This document shows, piece after piece, positions 61,714 to 64,000 of a stretch of 64,000 bases of DNA. This DNA is from CAVXFB01 sp963760935 (GTDB lineage Bacteria > Planctomycetota > Planctomycetia > Pirellulales > Thermoguttaceae), in the NCBI GenBank assembly GCA_963760935.1, contig CAVXFB010000008.1, forward strand, positions 248,001-312,000. Reading direction: 5' to 3'. The notes beneath the pieces were generated by a model, which was not told the origin of the DNA, made no database searches, and was given only the letters and a program-made list of their open reading frames with translations. Within the stretch, counting starts at the first letter, position 1, and the number at the start of each line of letters is the position of its first letter. The translations under genes and the position numbers were made by a program.

Positions 61714-62820
61714 TTACCAAGTCAAACCGGTGCCCACGCTAAAGCCAAGCAAGTTCACGTGCGTGGCGCCGTTGGAGGTCCCGGCTGCGGCAACGAGCGG
61801 TCCGTCCGTCGGACCGGCGGCAGATATTGCCTCGGCGCCGCCGGAGATGCCAGTGCCCCAATATTGATATTCCATGGCCAAGCGCAGGAACGCGTTGGCT
61901 CGCACACACTGCAACGGCAGGTTCCACTGCCCACCAACCTGGATCTCACCGATGAACAGGTGGTTGGGCGACGCACTGATCGCATCGTTGAAGGCCTGGG
62001 AGTCAGATGCGGCCCCCAAATATTCGCCGCGAGTCGTGACGTAGTTTACCTGATCTCCATCCCACAGGATTGAAGCCCTGCCATCGACGAAGAGATGGAA
62101 ACATCCGCAACCGACGGGACGGATGCCGCGCACGCCAGCCGTCAGACCTGTGCCACTGAAACTCTGCTTCGCGAAGATGGATCCGCGATAGTAGGTCAGA
62201 TCGTCGAACCGATCTGCGGTCACGCTGGCAGCCTCGCTCAATTGAGCGTAGCGAACGCCAAACGACACGCGCAGTTCGCCGTCGTTGTCGCAGCTCGAAA
62301 ACAGTCGCGTGACTTCAAGGTCGGCCGTTTCGGCGCGAAAACTGTTTTCAACGGCGGAGTCCCGGCCGTAGATGGTCGGTAGTGTCGCGTCCATGTCGCC
62401 GGTCTGAAGCCGCCAGTAGCGGCCGAGCAATCCCCAGCACTCGCCTTGTGTGCCCCAAGTAATCCGGGGTGAGAGGGTGAAACTGCCGGCATTCCGCGTG
62501 GAAAACCCATCCGTGACCCCTTGATCGTCAATGAACGCAACGCCGCCAAAGTGCTGACTCTGTATCGGCGCAAGCCAGACGGCTTCCGTCTCGACAAACC
62601 AGTGGCGGCAGCTACACGACCCTTCGCAGGAAGATTCGCTATCGCAAGTCGCCGCCGGGGCAGTTTCGCCGACACATTTCAACCCAGAAGTGGTTCCCGA
62701 TATATCTAGCGTTCCGCTTACAGCTTGGCACCCATCCTCAGCAGCGGCCACACGTTGGCTAATCAATAGGCCACCGGCGATCAGCACAGAAAGTGTAACA
62801 AAATGCTTCAACCAATCCAT
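61714..62820 (-). CDS. Outer-membrane beta-barrel protein (Lpg1974-like)
   Basis: 368 residues. The ATG at 62820 is preceded by AAGGAGGTATTCAAGTC. Signal peptide at 1-26. A Cys-rich stretch (CDSESSCEGSCSC, about 58-72) precedes the barrel, which begins HWFVETEAVWLAPIQSQHFGG. Alternating hydrophobic strands follow, such as GELRVSFGVRYAQLSEAASV, GTGLTAGVRGIRPVGCGCF and AFLRLAMEYQYWGTG, ending in an aromatic residue (LLGFSVGTGLTW), as expected for outer-membrane insertion. It resembles the Lpg1974-type pore-forming family used for many planctomycete outer-membrane proteins. Divergent from the next gene over a 337-bp region. Confidence 0.85.
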   Translation of the reverse strand: MDWLKHFVTLSVLIAGGLLISQRVAAAEDGCQAVSGTLDISGTTSGLKCVGETAPAATCDSESSCEGSCSCRHWFVETEAVWLAPIQSQHFGGVAFIDDQGVTDGFSTRNAGSFTLSPRITWGTQGECWGLLGRYWRLQTGDMDATLPTIYGRDSAVENSFRAETADLEVTRLFSSCDNDGELRVSFGVRYAQLSEAASVTADRFDDLTYYRGSIFAKQSFSGTGLTAGVRGIRPVGCGCFHLFVDGRASILWDGDQVNYVTTRGEYLGAASDSQAFNDAISASPNHLFIGEIQVGGQWNLPLQCVRANAFLRLAMEYQYWGTGISGGAEAISAAGPTDGPLVAAAGTSNGATHVNLLGFSVGTGLTW

Positions 62821-63157
62821 GACTTGAATACCTCCTTGATATGCGCCACACCAGGGTGGCCATCAGAAATTCCCTCGATATGTGTGGAATCTGCCCGACC
62901 GCGACGAGCGAATGCGGGCAAACTGGGTCCTGCTGGTGAGGCATATCGCCCTGGAACTGCACGCAAATAGATAATTTTCAGCACAGGCGTTACAACCCGC
63001 AAAACCGTTACGGCCACTCGTAATAATTAAGTAAGTTGCGAGCTATGTGCCGCCGATAACGATAATAACGCCCGGCTCGTTGTTTGCTGAATGGCGTGAA
63101 ATTCCGCGTCGTAACGAAAATTGCGCGAGTATCGGTTGTCCTGGGGGGGACGGACTC
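62821..63157. other. Intergenic region between divergent outer-membrane protein genes
   Basis: 337 bp with no coding frame I can support. It holds the AAGGAGGT ribosome-binding site of the minus-strand gene and presumably two divergent promoters. Confidence 0.5.
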
Positions 63158-64000
63158 ATGAGAATTGCGATTGATGCGCCGTGCTGTCGGCGAATGGGCC
63201 ACTTCCTGCTGACCTGCCTCTTGATCGCAGCGCCCACTTCAGACCTCGCCTTTGCTCAGCAATCACCGGGAATGGGCAGCGGTCTCGTCTACAACGCGCC
63301 GGTAAACGGGGAACATTACGACATGGTATTCGAGTGGGCAGCGCCCGCTCACCAATGGATGGTTGATGCTCCGGGCGGACGGCGGCCCGAAATCCAGGTT
63401 GCCGCCATGAGCCTCGTGCCCGAATCCGACGAGATTATCCCCGCGCCGAGCCCGTCGCTTAATCCGACCCAACTGCCGTCTCAACCGCCGTCCCAACTTG
63501 ACGACAATCAAAAGCTTGGGCAGGCGCCGGAAGACTTTAGCCATCAATTCTTGCGGCAGGAGTCGGTGTTGCTTAAGTGCGGCGAATTGCAGATCGACGT
63601 CGGTCTGAACTATACGGTCTTCGATCACAACTACACGAATCTGGCTATCGATCAGGCGAGCGGAGACCCTGTCGTGGTCGCGCTCGATTCGCGAGTCACC
63701 CAGCGCCTGATGCTGATCCCGCTGGACGTCCGTTACGGCGTGAGCGACACTCTACAAGCCTTTCTTGATGTGCCCTTCGGCTGGTCCAACACCCAGGATT
63801 CGTATGCCGGCCACGATGAGTTCGCCAATAGCACGGGCATTGGCGATCTGACGCAGGGCGTTTCCTGGTTGATCCACAAGGGCAACGGTTGCAGTTACAG
63901 TCCGGACGTGATCGCCACGTTCGCCTACACAGCCCCGACGGCCGACGTCAGTCCGCTGCAAGGCATTTTGGAACCGCCCAACGCCCTGCTGGGCCAGGGC
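63158..64000 (+). CDS. Outer-membrane transporter-like protein (partial, runs off window)
   Basis: At least 281 residues from the ATG at 63158 (after GGGGGGGACGGACTC); the frame is open at the right edge. A signal peptide covers about residues 13-36 (MGHFLLTCLLIAAPTSDLAFA). A Pro/Gln-rich linker extends to about 120. The barrel domain then starts (LLKCGELQIDVGLNYTVFDHN) and continues with LMLIPLDVRYGVSDTLQAFLDVPFGW and TGIGDLTQGVSWLIHKG. This pattern fits the MetA-pathway phenol-degradation/outer-membrane transporter-like family (PF13557), a group of putative outer-membrane channels. Cargo unknown. The C-terminus is missing. Confidence 0.83.
   Translation, partial: MRIAIDAPCCRRMGHFLLTCLLIAAPTSDLAFAQQSPGMGSGLVYNAPVNGEHYDMVFEWAAPAHQWMVDAPGGRRPEIQVAAMSLVPESDEIIPAPSPSLNPTQLPSQPPSQLDDNQKLGQAPEDFSHQFLRQESVLLKCGELQIDVGLNYTVFDHNYTNLAIDQASGDPVVVALDSRVTQRLMLIPLDVRYGVSDTLQAFLDVPFGWSNTQDSYAGHDEFANSTGIGDLTQGVSWLIHKGNGCSYSPDVIATFAYTAPTADVSPLQGILEPPNALLGQG

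Noticed and set aside
1..64000. CRISPR arrays, rRNA, tRNA genes, prophage or replication origin
   Set aside because: I looked for regularly spaced repeats, tRNA T-arm signatures, phage structural genes and clustered DnaA boxes and saw none that I could support by eye. A dedicated tRNA/ncRNA scan would settle it.

Overview
The window reads as chromosomal DNA (roughly 60% GC) of a planctomycete, probably of the Pirellulales/Planctomycetia type. Evidence: two DUF1559 proteins with type IV pilin-like N-termini, a 3-keto-disaccharide hydrolase (DUF1080) domain protein, a Minf_1886-family protein (a family known mainly from Planctomycetes and Verrucomicrobia), a TIGR02999-type ECF sigma factor overlapping a membrane Ser/Thr kinase, and abundant secreted proteins of unknown function. 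No rRNA, tRNA or CRISPR array was seen.

Layout. 1-5.3 kb: a >1100-residue membrane protein on the minus strand, open through the left edge and carrying two in-frame palindromic repeats, then a hypothetical gene and a PadR regulator/HAAS-like membrane protein pair. 5.6-7.2 kb: secreted D-aminoacylase-type amidohydrolase. 7.4-10.8 kb: a complete IS66-family element (tnpA, tnpB, tnpC) with matched 21-bp inverted repeats and an 8-bp target duplication, which also encloses a HEAT-repeat passenger gene. 11.4-17.5 kb: AI-2E transporter, sodium/solute symporter, MFS transporter, DUF1080 protein and PIG-L deacetylase, all plus strand. 17.5-28 kb: disordered Arg-rich protein, a frameshifted secreted repeat protein, a frameshifted secreted protein, ovothiol synthase OvoA, a methyltransferase and a PQQ-type beta-propeller. 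28.6-32.8 kb: a compact four-gene operon (coiled coil, FGE-sulfatase fold, zinc-ribbon P-loop GTPase, GAP1-N-like protein) that looks like a GTPase-centred conflict system. 33-38.4 kb: DUF1559, kinase + ECF sigma, second ECF sigma. 38.4-43 kb: RND efflux pump and its adaptor. 43-50.2 kb: DUF1559, CPBP protease-HEAT fusion, nadD, an HNH nuclease with a small partner, a deoxyribosyltransferase/TIR-like protein, dapB and thrC. 50.5-57 kb: DksA-type protein, lspA, inositol-monophosphatase-family phosphatase, Minf_1886 protein, ricT, thioredoxin-YHS-like fusion, rho. 57-64 kb: YbgA-like protein, ferredoxin, PAS histidine kinase, a small secreted protein with a strong terminator, and two outer-membrane proteins, the last cut by the window end.

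A recurring oddity is that many genes, including housekeeping ones (dapB, thrC, lspA, ricT, RND pump and adaptor), are split by single frameshifts, nearly all explained by loss of one base, often in a short homopolymer. This is more likely consensus error in the assembly than a wave of pseudogenes, so I annotate these as single genes and give the break positions.

Most promising for novelty: the GTPase/GAP1 operon at 28.6-32.8 kb, the IS66 element with a HEAT-repeat passenger, and the palindromic repeats that have become coding sequence.
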